NCBI GenBank assembly: GCA_001464425.1
Contig: LNEK01000020.1
Location: forward strand, 434,001-498,000
Direction of reading: 5' to 3'
Length of the DNA: 64,000 nucleotides
DNA from: Alphaproteobacteria bacterium Ga0077535
GTDB lineage: Bacteria; Pseudomonadota; Alphaproteobacteria; Caulobacterales; Aquidulcibacteraceae
In this document: positions 9,501-18,966 of the stretch, piece by piece
Numbering within the stretch: the first letter of the stretch is position 1
How the letters are laid out: each line of letters starts with the position of its first letter
Notes under the pieces: model-generated
What the model was told of the DNA's origin: nothing
Seen by the model: only the letters and a program-made list of their open reading frames with translations
Database searches by the model: none
Position numbers and translations under genes: made by a program

Positions 9501-9987
9501 GTTTGTTCGGAAATGCCGCGGAGAGTTGGCGTATCGCCGCTTCCACGACATCGCCTTTGCCTTCATTCAACAGCGTCGCGAAAGCGCCGTCGCCGCCGCC
9601 CGTCAGCGCAATCAAACCAGCCGAGTGCTGCAGTAATCGCGCAAACGGCACATGCGCGTCGTCCGTTGCAGCCGTCTCCAAGAACGCCGCGCTCGAGAGC
9701 AGCATCAGGTTGGCGTAGCCTTGGGTGTTCTGCGCATAGAGCGCGATCGTGCCGGCTATGCCGCTTTCGTCACGGACATCGAGCGCCAGACCGACGATCG
9801 GTTGAACGCCGGCCTCCGCGGCGGACTCCGAAAACTCAAGCGCGCCGAACAGGTTGTTGGCGTCAGTAAGCGCCAGCGCCGGCATCTCGAACTTTGCCGC
9901 GAGCTTTGTGAGGGTTTTCACCTGCAACGCGCTTTGCAGCAGCGAATACGCGGAGCGCGCGCGCAGGTGAATAAAGGGCTGGGTCAT
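6574..9987 (-). CDS. dnaE: DNA polymerase III subunit alpha
   Basis: The replicative polymerase, 1137 residues, a normal DnaE length. The N-terminal PHP domain starts FIHLRARSAYSLLQSALQVK and has LALTDANNLFGALEF. The polymerase palm has GPGRGSGAGSVVAWAL and the catalytic aspartates in MPDFDIDFCQERRGEV (about residue 400). The fingers/thumb part includes YQEQVMQIAQVLSGYSLGEAD and the helix-hairpin-helix region near residue 830. An OB-fold follows (YYLMAGVVRRIQFKPGNSG). The HTDxH PHP exonuclease signature appears degraded (LTDANNLFGA), as expected where proofreading is by DnaQ. It lies 45 bases downstream of lolD, same strand. Confidence 0.97.
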   Translation of the reverse strand: MTQPFIHLRARSAYSLLQSALQVKTLTKLAAKFEMPALALTDANNLFGALEFSESAAEAGVQPIVGLALDVRDESGIAGTIALYAQNTQGYANLMLLSSAAFLETAATDDAHVPFARLLQHSAGLIALTGGGDGAFATLLNEGKGDVVEAAIRQLSAAFPNKLYIELQRHREHIETETEAALIDIAYAEGLPLVATNDIRFESKSDHRPHDALMCIAASSYLGEEDRPRVTDEHYFKSAAEMTALFSDLPEAIQNTTEVARRCAFRVEKRKPILPRFDTAKGRDEPAELKAQAEAGLKARLKALGERLAAPEEEYWKRLEYELNVITQMEFPGYFLIVSDFIKWAKSNDIPVGPGRGSGAGSVVAWALTITDLDPLRFGLLFERFLNPERVSMPDFDIDFCQERRGEVIEYVKNKYGEDRVAHIITFGTLQARAVVRDVGRVMQLPFGQVDKLAKMIPANPANPVTLKEALELEPRLKEARRNEAEVRDLIDTALRLEGLYRNASTHAAGVVIGDRPLTELVALYRDPRAHLPATQFNMKWVEAAGLVKFDFLGLKTLTVIDRTLKFLKKRGLDVDLSDTGYDDEKTYELMQSGLTFGVFQLEGQGMRDTLRKVKPTCLEDVIALISLYRPGPMKNIDRFANVKHGREKADYLHDTLKPILEETYGVIVYQEQVMQIAQVLSGYSLGEADLLRRAMGKKQPAEMEKQKSRFIDGAKERGVNENLASHIFDLVAEFAGYGFNKSHAAAYAVVAYHTAFLKAHYPVDFLAASMSLDISNSDKLASFYQDSRRIGAPLLPPDLNKSEADFSVEPQEDGGVAIRYALGAVRNVGLTAMESVVAERKARGPFKALYDFAERIDPKAINRRQLENLAKVGAFDGIEPERAHAFAAAEVIAAYAQRVAAERLSAQASLFGADEPSARPVFPKAPAWSAQDRLDAERESAGFYLSGHPLSDFFAENDRYASYADIIEEGETEPRYYLMAGVVRRIQFKPGNSGDMLGFVSMSDPSGDFEPMILPENVPAAREMLQVGKAFVVRTRVRWNDGDVRFYGNAFEVVEAAEARTAEDLRIILKEGAPLDLLAQTIQALPKPAPGEARPLRLILKLNDGREVELAAKQMVSANPAARAALKAARGVERVI

Positions 9988-10032
9988 GGGCTACCGGTTT
10001 GATTCGCCCCTACTATAGCCTCTAGCGACGGA

Positions 10033-10737
10033 TCATGCCGTTTCGCGGCGCACGAGCTTGCCGTGGTCAAGCGACACGACCCTATCCATGTATTTCGCGA
10101 GCTCCAGATTGTGGGTCGCAATCAGGGCGGCCGCACCTTCCCTGCGCACCAGCTCCGAAAGCGCCGCAAACACAACGGTCGACGTATCTGGGTCAAGGTT
10201 GCCAGTTGGCTCATCCGCCAAGATCAGCACCGGCTTGTTGATCATCGCCCGCGCGATCGCCACGCGCTGTTGTTCGCCACCGGAGAGCTGTGGCGGCTGG
10301 TGATGCAAGCGATGCGACAGCCCCATGACGCCGAGCAGACGCTCCGCCTCCGCCATCGCTTCGCGCCGCGGGCGGCCCGCGATCAGCGCCGGCAGCGCCA
10401 CATTATGGATTGCGTCGAACTCCGGCAGCAGGTGATGAAACTGATACACAAAGCCGATCTTGTTGCGCCGAATATCTGTGCGTTCGCCTTCGCTCAATGT
10501 CCAAGTGGGGACACCCTCGATAAACACCTCACCGCCGCTCGGCCGCTCAAGCAGACCGGCCGCGTGCAACAGCGATGATTTGCCCGATCCCGACTGACCG
10601 ATAAGGCCAACAATTTCGGCTTGCCCGATATCGAGATCCGCGCCGTCCAGAACAGTGAGCTCGCTCTCGCCGGATTGATAGCGCCGCTGAAGGCCCTGCA
10701 AACTCAACACTGCGGACGCGCCTTGCACATCACTCAT
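10033..10737 (-). CDS. lolD: Lipoprotein-releasing ABC transporter ATPase LolD
   Basis: Powers release of outer-membrane lipoproteins from the inner membrane to LolA. The 234-residue protein has Walker [10 protein letters not shown] (about residue 45), Q-loop [10 protein letters not shown] with the Lol-type QFHHLLPEF sequence, ABC signature LSGGEQQR, Walker [14 protein letters not shown] and switch histidine IATHN. Its start overlaps the end of lolC by eight bases, so the two subunits are co-translated. Several lipoproteins in this window are likely clients. Confidence 0.95.
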   Translation of the reverse strand: MSDVQGASAVLSLQGLQRRYQSGESELTVLDGADLDIGQAEIVGLIGQSGSGKSSLLHAAGLLERPSGGEVFIEGVPTWTLSEGERTDIRRNKIGFVYQFHHLLPEFDAIHNVALPALIAGRPRREAMAEAERLLGVMGLSHRLHHQPPQLSGGEQQRVAIARAMINKPVLILADEPTGNLDPDTSTVVFAALSELVRREGAAALIATHNLELAKYMDRVVSLDHGKLVRRETA

Positions 10738-11998
10738 AGCGAAGCGCCTCCACCGGATCGAGACGTGAAGCCCACCAGGCCGTAAGCGCCGTGGCCGAGA
10801 ACGTGAGCAAGATGGTGAAGAACGAGATGATCACCACTTCCATCCATTCCACTTTCGCCGGCAGCGATTCGAGTGAGTAAACAGTGCCCGGGAAAATATC
10901 GAAGCCAGTCAGCGCCGAGATTCCATTCTGGATGGGCTCGATAAAGAGACAGAACCCGATCCCAAGCACCAAGCCGACCGCCAGACCAATGACGCCCACC
11001 GATGCGCTGGCCATGAAGAATACGCGTAGGATTGCGCCGCGGGTGGCCCCCATGGTGCGCAATATCGCGATATCGCGGCTCTTCAACTTCACCATCAGAA
11101 TGAGGCCGGTGACGATGTTGAGCGCGGCGATAGCCACCACCACCATAAAGATCAGCCGCATCACATTGCGCTCGACCACAAGCGCGTCCGCCAAACCTTG
11201 GCTGTTCGCACGCCAATCGTAGAGCATGAGTTCGGGCCCGAGACGCGATCGCAACTCCATCATAACTGGCCGCGTCCGATCAGGATCGTCGATGCGTATC
11301 TCGACAACATCGGCGCTGTCGCCGCGGCCGAACAAAATCTGGGCCTGCTCGATCGGCATATAAACAAGGATCGCGTCGAACTCGGACATGCCGACGCTGA
11401 AAATGCCGCCGACTGGGAATGACTTGCGCCGCGGCGTAAAACCGAACGGCGTGCTTGCGCCCTGCGGGGCAAGAATTGATATCCCACTGCCTTCCGAAAT
11501 CCCCAGCGAGAGCGCAAGTCGATCACCGACGAGCACAGTCGGCGCCTCAACGCCTTCAAAGCCTGAAAGCGTCCCACCGGCGCGAATGCTCTCCGACACA
11601 AGCGGCAGCGACGCCAATTGCTCGCGCGGGATGCCGCGCACCAGAATGCCCGCCGCGCGCCCATCTACTGTCGCGAGCGCCTGCTCGTTGATCAACGGCG
11701 TTACATGCAAGACACCCGGCGCTTCGGAAGCTTCGCGCATGATGCGATCGATCTCGGGCATCGGTAGGCCGCGGACATCTACGTAAATGTGTCCGTTCAC
11801 GCCCAGGATGCGCGACAGCAGCGTCTCCCGGAAGCCGTTCATCACCGACATGATGATAATCAGCGCCGACACCGCGAGCGCGATGGCGACAACCGAAATC
11901 ACCGAAATCAGCGAAACACCGCCATGTTGGCGGCGAGCGCGGAGGTAGCGGCCCGCGAGCATCCGCTCGAACAGACCAAAGGGCTTGCTGTTGCTCAT
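10730..11998 (-). CDS. lolC: Lipoprotein-releasing system transmembrane protein LolC/LolE
   Basis: Inner-membrane subunit of the Lol ABC transporter, 422 residues. It starts MSNSKPFGLFERMLAGRYLRAR; the ATG at 11998 is preferred since it overlaps the proS stop and upstream residues are not family-like. The FtsX/MacB topology is visible: TM1 near residues 30-55 (ISVISVVAIALAVSALIIIM), a long periplasmic domain starting MNGFRETLLSRILGVNGHI, then three C-terminal helices (FMVVVAIAALNIVTGLILMV, FMASASVGVIGLAVGLVLGI, VVIISFFTILLTFSATAL). Only one such subunit is present here, as usual in alphaproteobacteria. Confidence 0.93.
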   Translation of the reverse strand: MSNSKPFGLFERMLAGRYLRARRQHGGVSLISVISVVAIALAVSALIIIMSVMNGFRETLLSRILGVNGHIYVDVRGLPMPEIDRIMREASEAPGVLHVTPLINEQALATVDGRAAGILVRGIPREQLASLPLVSESIRAGGTLSGFEGVEAPTVLVGDRLALSLGISEGSGISILAPQGASTPFGFTPRRKSFPVGGIFSVGMSEFDAILVYMPIEQAQILFGRGDSADVVEIRIDDPDRTRPVMMELRSRLGPELMLYDWRANSQGLADALVVERNVMRLIFMVVVAIAALNIVTGLILMVKLKSRDIAILRTMGATRGAILRVFFMASASVGVIGLAVGLVLGIGFCLFIEPIQNGISALTGFDIFPGTVYSLESLPAKVEWMEVVIISFFTILLTFSATALTAWWASRLDPVEALRYE

Positions 11999-13530
11999 CA
12001 ATAAGCCCGCGCGATCAGAATTTCTTCTACGCCAGGGGCGCCCGTGAAGATGCACGGCCCATACGCCGCAGGCTGTGCCTGCGGCGCGTTTCGGATGGTC
12101 AGCTTCAAGGCTTTCAGGCGCGTCCCCACTTCTTCCAGCGCAGCGCCGGCGGGCCGCGACCAGTGCACACGCGCCCAACCCTTAAACTCGCGCTCGTTCT
12201 CGCCGGTTCCGTAATACCGCTCGATATCAGCGAAAGTCTTGAGCTCGCCCGTGATGTTGGCTTCGAGGCGCGCCTTGGCCTCGGTGAAAAGTTCGACTTG
12301 CGCGACCTCCAACAGGGCAGCCGCCTGCGCGACGAAGTCCGCCCGCGGCAAGGTGTGCGACTTGATTTTCTCGCCCTCGCGCAGCGCATTGCGCTTGATG
12401 AACGTCACCTGCCCGCCAGCCGCATCGCGCGGGCCAATTTCACAAATAATCGGCGCGCCGCGACGTACCCAATCCCAGCGTTTATCGGCGGGACGCGCGT
12501 CTTTCGTATCAACGAACGCCCGCACCGGTGCGTTGAACACGCTTTGCTTGTTCAGCTCCGCCACCAGTTCGGCGCAGTATGTCTTGATCGCTTCGTCTTC
12601 GGGTTTCCCGCGCAGCATCGGCACCACGACAATCTGGCGCGGCGCAGCGGCGGGCGGCGCACGCAGGCCGTCGTCATCGCCGTGCGTCATAACGAGGCCA
12701 CCAATCATGCGGGTGGACATGCCCCAGCTTGTGGTGTGCGCGAGTGACGAGCCCCCATCTTTGTCCTGGTAGCGAATGTTCTGCGCTTCGGCGAAATTGG
12801 TGCCGAGATAGTGCGAGGTGCCAGCTTGCAGCGCCTTGCCGTCCTGCATCATCGCTTCAATCGAATAGGTGCGGACGGCGCCCGGAAAGCGCTCGTTCTC
12901 CGGCTTCTCGCCGACGACCACCGGGATCGCCAGAAAGTCCTCCGCCAAGCTCCGATAGAGTTCGAGCGCGAGCATCGTCTCTTCCATCGCGTCGGCTTCA
13001 TCGACGTGCGCGGTGTGCCCCTCCTGCCAGAGGAATTCTGAGGTGCGCAGAAAAAGACGCGTGCGCATCTCCCAGCGCATGACGTTGGCCCATTGATTCA
13101 GTTTCAGGGGCAGATCCCGATAGGACGTGATCCAGCGACTGAACGCATCGCCGATAATCGTCTCGGACGTCGGACGAATGATAAGCGGCTCAGTCAGCTC
13201 GGCATCAGGATCGGGCTTTAGCTCGCCATCGATCAACTTCAGCCGATGATGGGTGACGACGGCCATTTCCTTGGCGAACCCTTCGACGTGCTCAGCCTCT
13301 TTGGCGAAGAACGAGAGCGGGATCAGCAACGGGAAATAATAATTATCGTGCCCAGTTTCCTTGATGCGCCGATCCAATTCGCCCTGGATGCGCTCCCAAA
13401 GGCCCATACCCCAGGCTTTGATAATCATGCTGCCGCGGGTCGGCGAATTCTCCGCCAGGTCAGCCTCGCGCACGACGGCCTGATACCATTCGGGAAAATC
13501 GTCGGCGCGCGTGACCTTAAGCGCATGCAT
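11998..13530 (-). CDS. proS: Prolyl-tRNA synthetase, archaeal/eukaryotic type
   Basis: Charges tRNA-Pro. The 510-residue protein is of the archaeal/eukaryotic (type III-like) ProRS form. Motif 1 region: GSMIIKAWGMGLWERIQGEL. Motif 2: NVMRWEMRTRLFLRTSEFLW followed by QEGHTAH. Then GTSHYLGTNFAEAQNIRYQD and motif 3 region GGLVMTHGDDDGLRAPPAAA. It ends in the C-terminal extension typical of this type (CIFTGAPGVEEILIARAY), with most zinc cysteines lost. The bacterial ProRS editing insertion is absent. Start: ATG at 13530; a TTG nine bases earlier is possible. It occupies the usual alphaproteobacterial proS place between DUF1467 and lolC. Confidence 0.93.
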   Translation of the reverse strand: MHALKVTRADDFPEWYQAVVREADLAENSPTRGSMIIKAWGMGLWERIQGELDRRIKETGHDNYYFPLLIPLSFFAKEAEHVEGFAKEMAVVTHHRLKLIDGELKPDPDAELTEPLIIRPTSETIIGDAFSRWITSYRDLPLKLNQWANVMRWEMRTRLFLRTSEFLWQEGHTAHVDEADAMEETMLALELYRSLAEDFLAIPVVVGEKPENERFPGAVRTYSIEAMMQDGKALQAGTSHYLGTNFAEAQNIRYQDKDGGSSLAHTTSWGMSTRMIGGLVMTHGDDDGLRAPPAAAPRQIVVVPMLRGKPEDEAIKTYCAELVAELNKQSVFNAPVRAFVDTKDARPADKRWDWVRRGAPIICEIGPRDAAGGQVTFIKRNALREGEKIKSHTLPRADFVAQAAALLEVAQVELFTEAKARLEANITGELKTFADIERYYGTGENEREFKGWARVHWSRPAGAALEEVGTRLKALKLTIRNAPQAQPAAYGPCIFTGAPGVEEILIARAY

Positions 13531-13593
13531 GCGGGACAACTCTTGCTATTGAAGGGCTTGGATAAACTGAGCCGCCCGGCCCCGCAACGCGGC

Positions 13594-13842
13594 TTAATGC
13601 GGCCGCAGGCCCATCAGATCGACCGAAACCGCCCACGCGACGCCCAGCCACACAACCGCCGAAATCCCGGTCGCCAGAATGATCTTCATCCGCAGTCCGT
13701 GCACCTTGGGCGCGCCCGGCTCCGATCCGGCAACAATCTCGTCGCCCGCCTCGTGCCCACTTTGCGCACCGATCGGCAGCACAGTGAAGAACGCCAGCCA
13801 CCACAAGATCAAATAGATCGCAACCGAGAGAAAAAGGCTCAT
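13594..13842 (-). CDS. DUF1467 family membrane protein
   Basis: 82 residues with two membrane helices (LSVAIYLILWWLAFFTVLPI at residues 5-24 and IILATGISAVVWLGVAWAVS near 54-73) separated by a short polar loop. Matches the small alphaproteobacterial DUF1467 family by the WWxxFFxxLPIG signature and length. Function unknown. The start overlaps the stop of the methylmalonyl-CoA epimerase gene by four bases, and proS follows 63 bases on, so it sits in the middle of the nuo-proS-lol transcription unit. Confidence 0.85.
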   Translation of the reverse strand: MSLFLSVAIYLILWWLAFFTVLPIGAQSGHEAGDEIVAGSEPGAPKVHGLRMKIILATGISAVVWLGVAWAVSVDLMGLRPH

Positions 13843-14264
13843 CGGTGATCGCCTTTCGGCGTCTCCATGAGTTCGATCAGCACGCCGTTCGAGTTGCGCG
13901 GGTGGATGAAGATCACCGGCGTACCATGAGCCCCTATGCGAGGCTCGTTCAGCACCTTAGCGCCGCGCACCACCATCTCGTCCCGGGCCGCATAGATGTC
14001 CGGCACCTCGAAGCACACATGGTGCTGGCCACCTGATGGGTTTTTCTCGAGAAAGTTCTTGATCGGGCTATCGGCGCCTAACGGCTCAATGAGTTCGATC
14101 TGGCAGTTCGGCAGGTTTACGAAAGCGTACTTCACGCCCTGGGGCGGCAGCTCTTTCGTATCGGTAATCGCGTCTGCCGTGACCCCATAGAGGTCCCGAT
14201 AGGTTTCCTTCGCGGCCTCAATCGAGGGCACCGCGATGCCCACGTGGTTAAGCCTGCCGATCAT
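13839..14264 (-). CDS. mce: Methylmalonyl-CoA epimerase
   Basis: Interconverts the (R) and (S) forms of methylmalonyl-CoA, feeding propionate-derived carbon to succinyl-CoA. The 141-residue vicinal-oxygen-chelate protein has LNHVGIAVPSIEAAKETYRD at the N-terminus with the first metal His, QIELIEPLGADSPIKNFLEK, GGQHHVCFEVPDI with the second His, and the final Glu in NGVLIELMETP. Full length. It is 30 bases downstream of rnj and overlaps DUF1467 by four bases. Confidence 0.93.
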   Translation of the reverse strand: MIGRLNHVGIAVPSIEAAKETYRDLYGVTADAITDTKELPPQGVKYAFVNLPNCQIELIEPLGADSPIKNFLEKNPSGGQHHVCFEVPDIYAARDEMVVRGAKVLNEPRIGAHGTPVIFIHPRNSNGVLIELMETPKGDHR

Positions 14265-14294
14265 AAAATTCCGCTCCCGTCCGCTCGGCGCACT

Positions 14295-15977
14295 TTACAG
14301 CCGCAGTACGGAAACGTCGACCAGCGGGCGCTTGCGCCACAGTTTTTCCGCGGACTTGCGAACGGCGCGCATCACGGCGCCTTCAATAGCGTCATCATCG
14401 CTACGGTCAGCATGCGAAAGCTTGGCATAAGCGGCCTCGGCAGAGCGCTCGAGCTCCTCCAGCGCCAGCTCCATGTCCTCGTCATCCGTCATGGTTAGAC
14501 CACGGACGGAGACGTTGGGCCCGGCGACAACGGCATTTTTCGCGTTTACGGCGAGTGCGATGTTAACCGCGCCGTCGGCGCCCAGGCGCTTGCGATCCCG
14601 GATCGCATCGTCGTCCGGCTCGACCAGCACCGAACCGTCGACATAAAGCCGGCCCGACGGCACCTCGTCGATTAGCGCCACGGGGCCGGGCGCGAGGCGA
14701 ATGAGATCGCCGTTCTTCGGCGCAATCGTTTCGGGAATTTGCAGCGCCTGGGCCAGCTTCACGTGCTCGCGGATGTGGCGCGTCTCGCCATGCACCGGGA
14801 TCGCGATACGCGGCCGCGCCCATTGATACATCTGCTTCAGCTCATCGCGTGCCGGGTGGCCGGAGACATGGATGAAGTGATCGTCCGCCGTGATCAGCTC
14901 AACGCCGCGGCTCAGGAAGTCTTCATAGAGCGCATGGATCGCCGTCTCGTTGCCTGGGATCACGCGCGACGAAAAGATAACCGTATCGCCCCCGCGCAGT
15001 GACACGTTCCGATGATCGCCCTTGGCGATGCGCGACAGCGCCGCGCGCGGCTCGCCCTGGCTGCCTGTGCAGAGGAACAGTACGTTTGCATCCGGCAGCG
15101 TGCCGGCTTCTTCTTCGTCGATAACCTCGGGCGCGTCTTGCAGCAGCCCAATGCCCTTCGCCGCATGGTAGATGCGGTGCATCGAGCGTCCCACCAAGCA
15201 CGGCGTGCGCCCCGCCGCGCGCGCGGCAAACAAGGCCGTCTCCACGCGCGCGACATTTGAAGCAAACGCTGTCACCGCCACGCGGCCGGTGCACTTGCCG
15301 ATCACTTCCGTCAGCTTCCTGCGCACGTCTGACTCAGAACCGGTTGTGCCTTCGACAAAAACATTGGTGCTGTCGCACACCATCGCGAGAATGCCCTCAT
15401 CCGCCATTTCGCGGAGCTTGGCTTCATCGGTGGTTTCGCCAATGAGAGGATCAGGATCGATCTTCCAATCGCCGGTGTGCCAGACAAGCCCAAGCGGAGT
15501 GCGAATGGCCAAGCCATTCGGCTCAGGGATAGAGTGCGTCAGCGTGACGAAATCAATCTCGAATGGCCCAAGATTTAGACGGCCCTTTAACGGGATTTCG
15601 GTCAGCGGCACTTTCTCCAGCAGCCCGCGCTCGCGCAATTTTTCGCGCACCAACGCCGCGGTAAACGGCGTCGCATACACCGGCGCCTTCAGCCGCGGCC
15701 ACAACCAGCCAAGCGCGCCGATGTGATCTTCGTGCGCGTGCGTCAGCACGATGGCGATGATGTTATCGCGCTCACCCTCAAGGAACGTGGGATCAGGCAA
15801 AATAAGGTCGACGCCCGGCGTGGAGTCTTCGCGTCCAAACGTGACGCCAATATCAACGATGATCCACTGACGCGCGTCCGGCGGGCCGTAGCCGTACGCG
15901 TTCAAATTCATCCCGATTTCGCCCGAACCGCCCAGCGGCAGGAACACAAGTTCGTCGTCAGTCGCTGGCTTTTTCAA
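14295..15977 (-). CDS. rnj: Ribonuclease J
   Basis: Metallo-beta-lactamase-fold ribonuclease with endo- and 5'-3' exonuclease activity in RNA processing and decay. 560 residues. The zinc motif is [20 protein letters not shown] (HxHxDH), followed by [26 protein letters not shown] and the beta-CASP region [14 protein letters not shown]; the last metal/RNA-binding residues are in [20 protein letters not shown] and PVHGETRHI. The start is a TTG overlapping the coaX stop (TTGA). No later ATG lies before conserved sequence, so TTG with translational coupling is the likely start. Confidence 0.95.
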   Translation of the reverse strand: MKKPATDDELVFLPLGGSGEIGMNLNAYGYGPPDARQWIIVDIGVTFGREDSTPGVDLILPDPTFLEGERDNIIAIVLTHAHEDHIGALGWLWPRLKAPVYATPFTAALVREKLRERGLLEKVPLTEIPLKGRLNLGPFEIDFVTLTHSIPEPNGLAIRTPLGLVWHTGDWKIDPDPLIGETTDEAKLREMADEGILAMVCDSTNVFVEGTTGSESDVRRKLTEVIGKCTGRVAVTAFASNVARVETALFAARAAGRTPCLVGRSMHRIYHAAKGIGLLQDAPEVIDEEEAGTLPDANVLFLCTGSQGEPRAALSRIAKGDHRNVSLRGGDTVIFSSRVIPGNETAIHALYEDFLSRGVELITADDHFIHVSGHPARDELKQMYQWARPRIAIPVHGETRHIREHVKLAQALQIPETIAPKNGDLIRLAPGPVALIDEVPSGRLYVDGSVLVEPDDDAIRDRKRLGADGAVNIALAVNAKNAVVAGPNVSVRGLTMTDDEDMELALEELERSAEAAYAKLSHADRSDDDAIEGAVMRAVRKSAEKLWRKRPLVDVSVLRL

Positions 15978-16750
15978 AGCGCGCCGCCGTTCCGGCGAAA
16001 GATCTCAAGCAACCCGCGCGAGGTTAGGTCTTGGTCAAAATGGTCGATGGTGGGGAACGCGCCCTCGAACAACGAGGCGACGCCTCCAGTGGCGATTGTA
16101 ATCATTGGCCTGCCGTACTCCTCGCGGATGCGCCGGCATAGTCCCTCGATCATCTCGATGGATCCCCAATAGATGCCAGACTGCATGGCGCTGACCGTAT
16201 CCTTGCCAATAACGCGGCCCGGATCACGGATTTCCACGCGTGGAAGCCGCGCTGCCGCCTCGTGCAACGCCTGCAGCGAAAGATTGATCCCCGGTAGGAT
16301 AACCCCGCCTTCAAAGGCGCCATCCGCGCCAACGATATCAAATGTGGTGGCGGTGCCGCTATCGATGACGATAGCCGGCCCGCCGTACTGCATGAAGGCT
16401 CCAACCGCGTTTACCAGCCGGTCAGCGCCCGCCTCGTTCGGCTTATCGATGCGCACTTCGATACCAAGCTTCAGCCCATCCTCGCCGATGACCATCGGTT
16501 CAGTGTTGATATAGCGGCGCGAGAGATTGCGCAGGTTGAACAGCGCTTGCGGCACCACCGTCGAGATGATGCAGGCGCTGATGTCTGAGAACGACAGCCC
16601 CGACAGCGTCATGATTTGCGTCAGCCAAGGCGCGTACTCGTCCGCGGTGCGGGTGGTGTCGGTGGAGGCGCGCCACTGCGCCCGCCAGGACTGACCGTCC
16701 CAGACGGCGAATTTGGTATTAGTGTTGCCGACATCAATTGCGAGAAGCAT
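15974..16750 (-). CDS. coaX: Type III pantothenate kinase CoaX
   Basis: First step of coenzyme A synthesis, phosphorylating pantothenate. 258 residues of the ASKHA fold: phosphate-1 loop [20 protein letters not shown] at the start, [16 protein letters not shown], adenosine-type motif [18 protein letters not shown], and [20 protein letters not shown]. The ATG at 16750 places the conserved loop at the N-terminus; an upstream in-frame start adds unrelated residues. It lies four bases downstream of birA and overlaps rnj. Confidence 0.95.
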   Translation of the reverse strand: MLLAIDVGNTNTKFAVWDGQSWRAQWRASTDTTRTADEYAPWLTQIMTLSGLSFSDISACIISTVVPQALFNLRNLSRRYINTEPMVIGEDGLKLGIEVRIDKPNEAGADRLVNAVGAFMQYGGPAIVIDSGTATTFDIVGADGAFEGGVILPGINLSLQALHEAAARLPRVEIRDPGRVIGKDTVSAMQSGIYWGSIEMIEGLCRRIREEYGRPMITIATGGVASLFEGAFPTIDHFDQDLTSRGLLEIFRRNGGAL

Positions 16751-16754
16751 GGGT

Positions 16755-17504
16755 TCAAGTCGCGCTAGGAAGAAGGACATCGCCCGCCGCAATGAGGCGC
16801 AGGCCGTTCAAAGTTTCGAGTTCGAGTTCACCGCGCCCCGAGAGCCCGCTGATGCGTCCCTCGATCGCCTGCTCACCCTGCATCACGCGCACGTCGCGGC
16901 CAAGTCCATGCGCCCGCGCGAGCCAAGCTTGGCGCAGCGGCTCAAAGCCTTCGCGCTCAAGCCGCTCCGCCCAGCCTTCCAGGCGCGGTCTGAGCGCCGC
17001 AAGAAAGGTGAGCGGTTCAGGCGCCGGCGCGTCCGGCGGCAACACTTGGCGGAGGCTGATGGTGGGCTGGTCAATGGCCTTCGGCGCGGCGGAAAGATTC
17101 ACGCCAAACGCCAGCGCCACCCAAGTCGTTTGCGGGTCGAGCGATCCGGAATCCAACATGATGCCAGATGCTTTCGCGCCATCGATGAAGACATCGTTAG
17201 GCCACTTCAGCGTGGCGCGGCCGGCGCCCAAGGACGCGTCCATCGTCTCCGCCAGCGCCACACCGGTGGCGAACCCAAGCAACGCAACCGTGGTCGGCGG
17301 ATGGCGCGTGGCGAAGAGATAAGTCGCGAGCAGATTCCCGTCGAATGAAATCCAGGCGCGCCCACGACGTCCGCGGCCTGCGCTCTGCCTCCGCGCGATC
17401 AGCCAAACCGGACCTGCTTCGCCGCGCTCGGCACGGCGGCGCGCCTCCAAGATTGTGGAGTCGATCTCGTCGAAGACCTCGACCGGCGCGTGCGCGACGA
17501 TCAT
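16755..17504 (-). CDS. birA: Biotin--[acetyl-CoA-carboxylase] ligase, no repressor domain
   Basis: Attaches biotin to carboxylase carrier domains. 249 residues with the ligase core only: substrate loop [20 protein letters not shown] near residue 42, [20 protein letters not shown] near 98, and a short C-terminal SH3-like part ([20 protein letters not shown]). The DNA-binding winged helix of E. coli BirA is missing, so it should be an enzyme only. It lies 13 bases downstream of nuoN in the conserved nuoN-birA-coaX-rnj order. Confidence 0.93.
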   Translation of the reverse strand: MIVAHAPVEVFDEIDSTILEARRRAERGEAGPVWLIARRQSAGRGRRGRAWISFDGNLLATYLFATRHPPTTVALLGFATGVALAETMDASLGAGRATLKWPNDVFIDGAKASGIMLDSGSLDPQTTWVALAFGVNLSAAPKAIDQPTISLRQVLPPDAPAPEPLTFLAALRPRLEGWAERLEREGFEPLRQAWLARAHGLGRDVRVMQGEQAIEGRISGLSGRGELELETLNGLRLIAAGDVLLPSAT

Positions 17505-17517
17505 TGCGCCTCTTTTC

Positions 17518-18966
17518 TCAAAAGCTCATCCGCACCGCGGCATCGACCCAGCGTTCCACGGCGCCAAGCATCAACACCAGGATGGGGAACGACAACACCG
17601 CCGCAGCCGTCGCCGTCACCATGATCGTGCCGCTCGGGGCCTGCAATTGCACCGCAGGCGGCGCGAACCAGATCGAGGCGATCAAGCGCAGATAGTACGC
17701 CGCCGCCACAACCGCCGCGACACCGCCGAGAACAGCGAGCCAGATCAGCCCGCCATCGACGGCGGCGCTGAACACCAAGAGCTTACCGATGAAGCCCGCG
17801 AACGGCGGAATGCCAGCGATCGAGAACAGCAGCATCGTAAACAGCGCGGCCATGAACGGCCGCTTCTGCGCCATGCCCGCGAGATCAGCGACGGTCTCCG
17901 CCGGCTCGCCCTCACGTCGCATAGCCAAGATCAGCGCGAAGATACCAATATTGGTCGGCAGATAGAGCGCCATATAGATCAGCGCGGACGCCGCGCCTTC
18001 GTCACCGCCAGCCGCGAGGCCCATCAGCGCAAAGCCGATATTGCCGATCGACGAATACGCCATAAGGCGTTTCAGATTGGTCTGCTGCAACGCCGCGATT
18101 GATCCCCACACCATGGAGATCGCCGACAACGCCATCACCACTTGCTGCCACTGCGCTTCCATCGCCGCGAACGGCTCATAAAGCACACGCGCCATCAGCG
18201 CGACGGCCGCAATCTTGGGCGCGGCCGCGAAGAACGCGGTCACCGGCGTCGGCGCGCCCTCGTACACGTCCGGCGTCCACATGTGGAACGGCGCCGCCGA
18301 CATCTTGAAACCCAGTGCACACAGCATGAGGACGAGGCCGAACAACAAACCGACGCCACCCGCACCCTCGTTCACCGCAGCCGCAATTGCGTCGAAGCGG
18401 ATCGAACCCGTGAAGCCGTACACAAACGAAGAGCCGAACAGCAGCAGGCCCGACGAGATCGCGCTGAGCACGAAGTACTTCAGGCCCGCTTCCGACGAAT
18501 GTGGATCATCACGCCGCCAAGCCGCCAAGACGTAGGCCGACAAACTCTGCAACTCGACGCCCACGTAAAGCGTGATCAGGTCTTGCGCCGAGACCATGAC
18601 GAACATGCCCAGCACAGCCAGCGTGACCAGCACCGGGTACTCGAAGCGCTTGTCATTCACCCGGCCGAAATGGTCCGCGCCAAGCGCCAACGTCGCAGCG
18701 GCAGCAAACGCGATCAGCACCTTTGAGAACACTGCGACACCGTCGACGACCATCGCGCCCTGGAAAATCTCAACCGGTGCGAACGGCCCATACATCGCCA
18801 ACACGCCAGCGCCGGCAATCGCTGCAACACCAAGGATCGAGAGCGCGTGGAATGCCTTGTCCTTGAACCAAGCACCGATCATCGCCGCGCTCAGCGCGAA
18901 CACGACGAGCAGAAGCTCCGGATAGGCCAGCGGAATACTGGCGGAGAAATCGCTCATGGGATTCAC
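17518..18966 (-). CDS. nuoN: NADH-quinone oxidoreductase subunit N
   Basis: Antiporter-like proton-pumping subunit of complex I, 482 residues, about 14 helices. Conserved membrane charges are visible: the Glu in [14 protein letters not shown] (TM5), Lys in [20 protein letters not shown] (TM7-8 region), and lysines near [20 protein letters not shown]. The start is a GTG overlapping the nuoM stop (GTGA) with GGGAG five bases upstream; an ATG nine bases later is also possible. Last nuo gene, followed by birA. Confidence 0.95.
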   Translation of the reverse strand: MNPMSDFSASIPLAYPELLLVVFALSAAMIGAWFKDKAFHALSILGVAAIAGAGVLAMYGPFAPVEIFQGAMVVDGVAVFSKVLIAFAAAATLALGADHFGRVNDKRFEYPVLVTLAVLGMFVMVSAQDLITLYVGVELQSLSAYVLAAWRRDDPHSSEAGLKYFVLSAISSGLLLFGSSFVYGFTGSIRFDAIAAAVNEGAGGVGLLFGLVLMLCALGFKMSAAPFHMWTPDVYEGAPTPVTAFFAAAPKIAAVALMARVLYEPFAAMEAQWQQVVMALSAISMVWGSIAALQQTNLKRLMAYSSIGNIGFALMGLAAGGDEGAASALIYMALYLPTNIGIFALILAMRREGEPAETVADLAGMAQKRPFMAALFTMLLFSIAGIPPFAGFIGKLLVFSAAVDGGLIWLAVLGGVAAVVAAAYYLRLIASIWFAPPAVQLQAPSGTIMVTATAAAVLSFPILVLMLGAVERWVDAAVRMSF

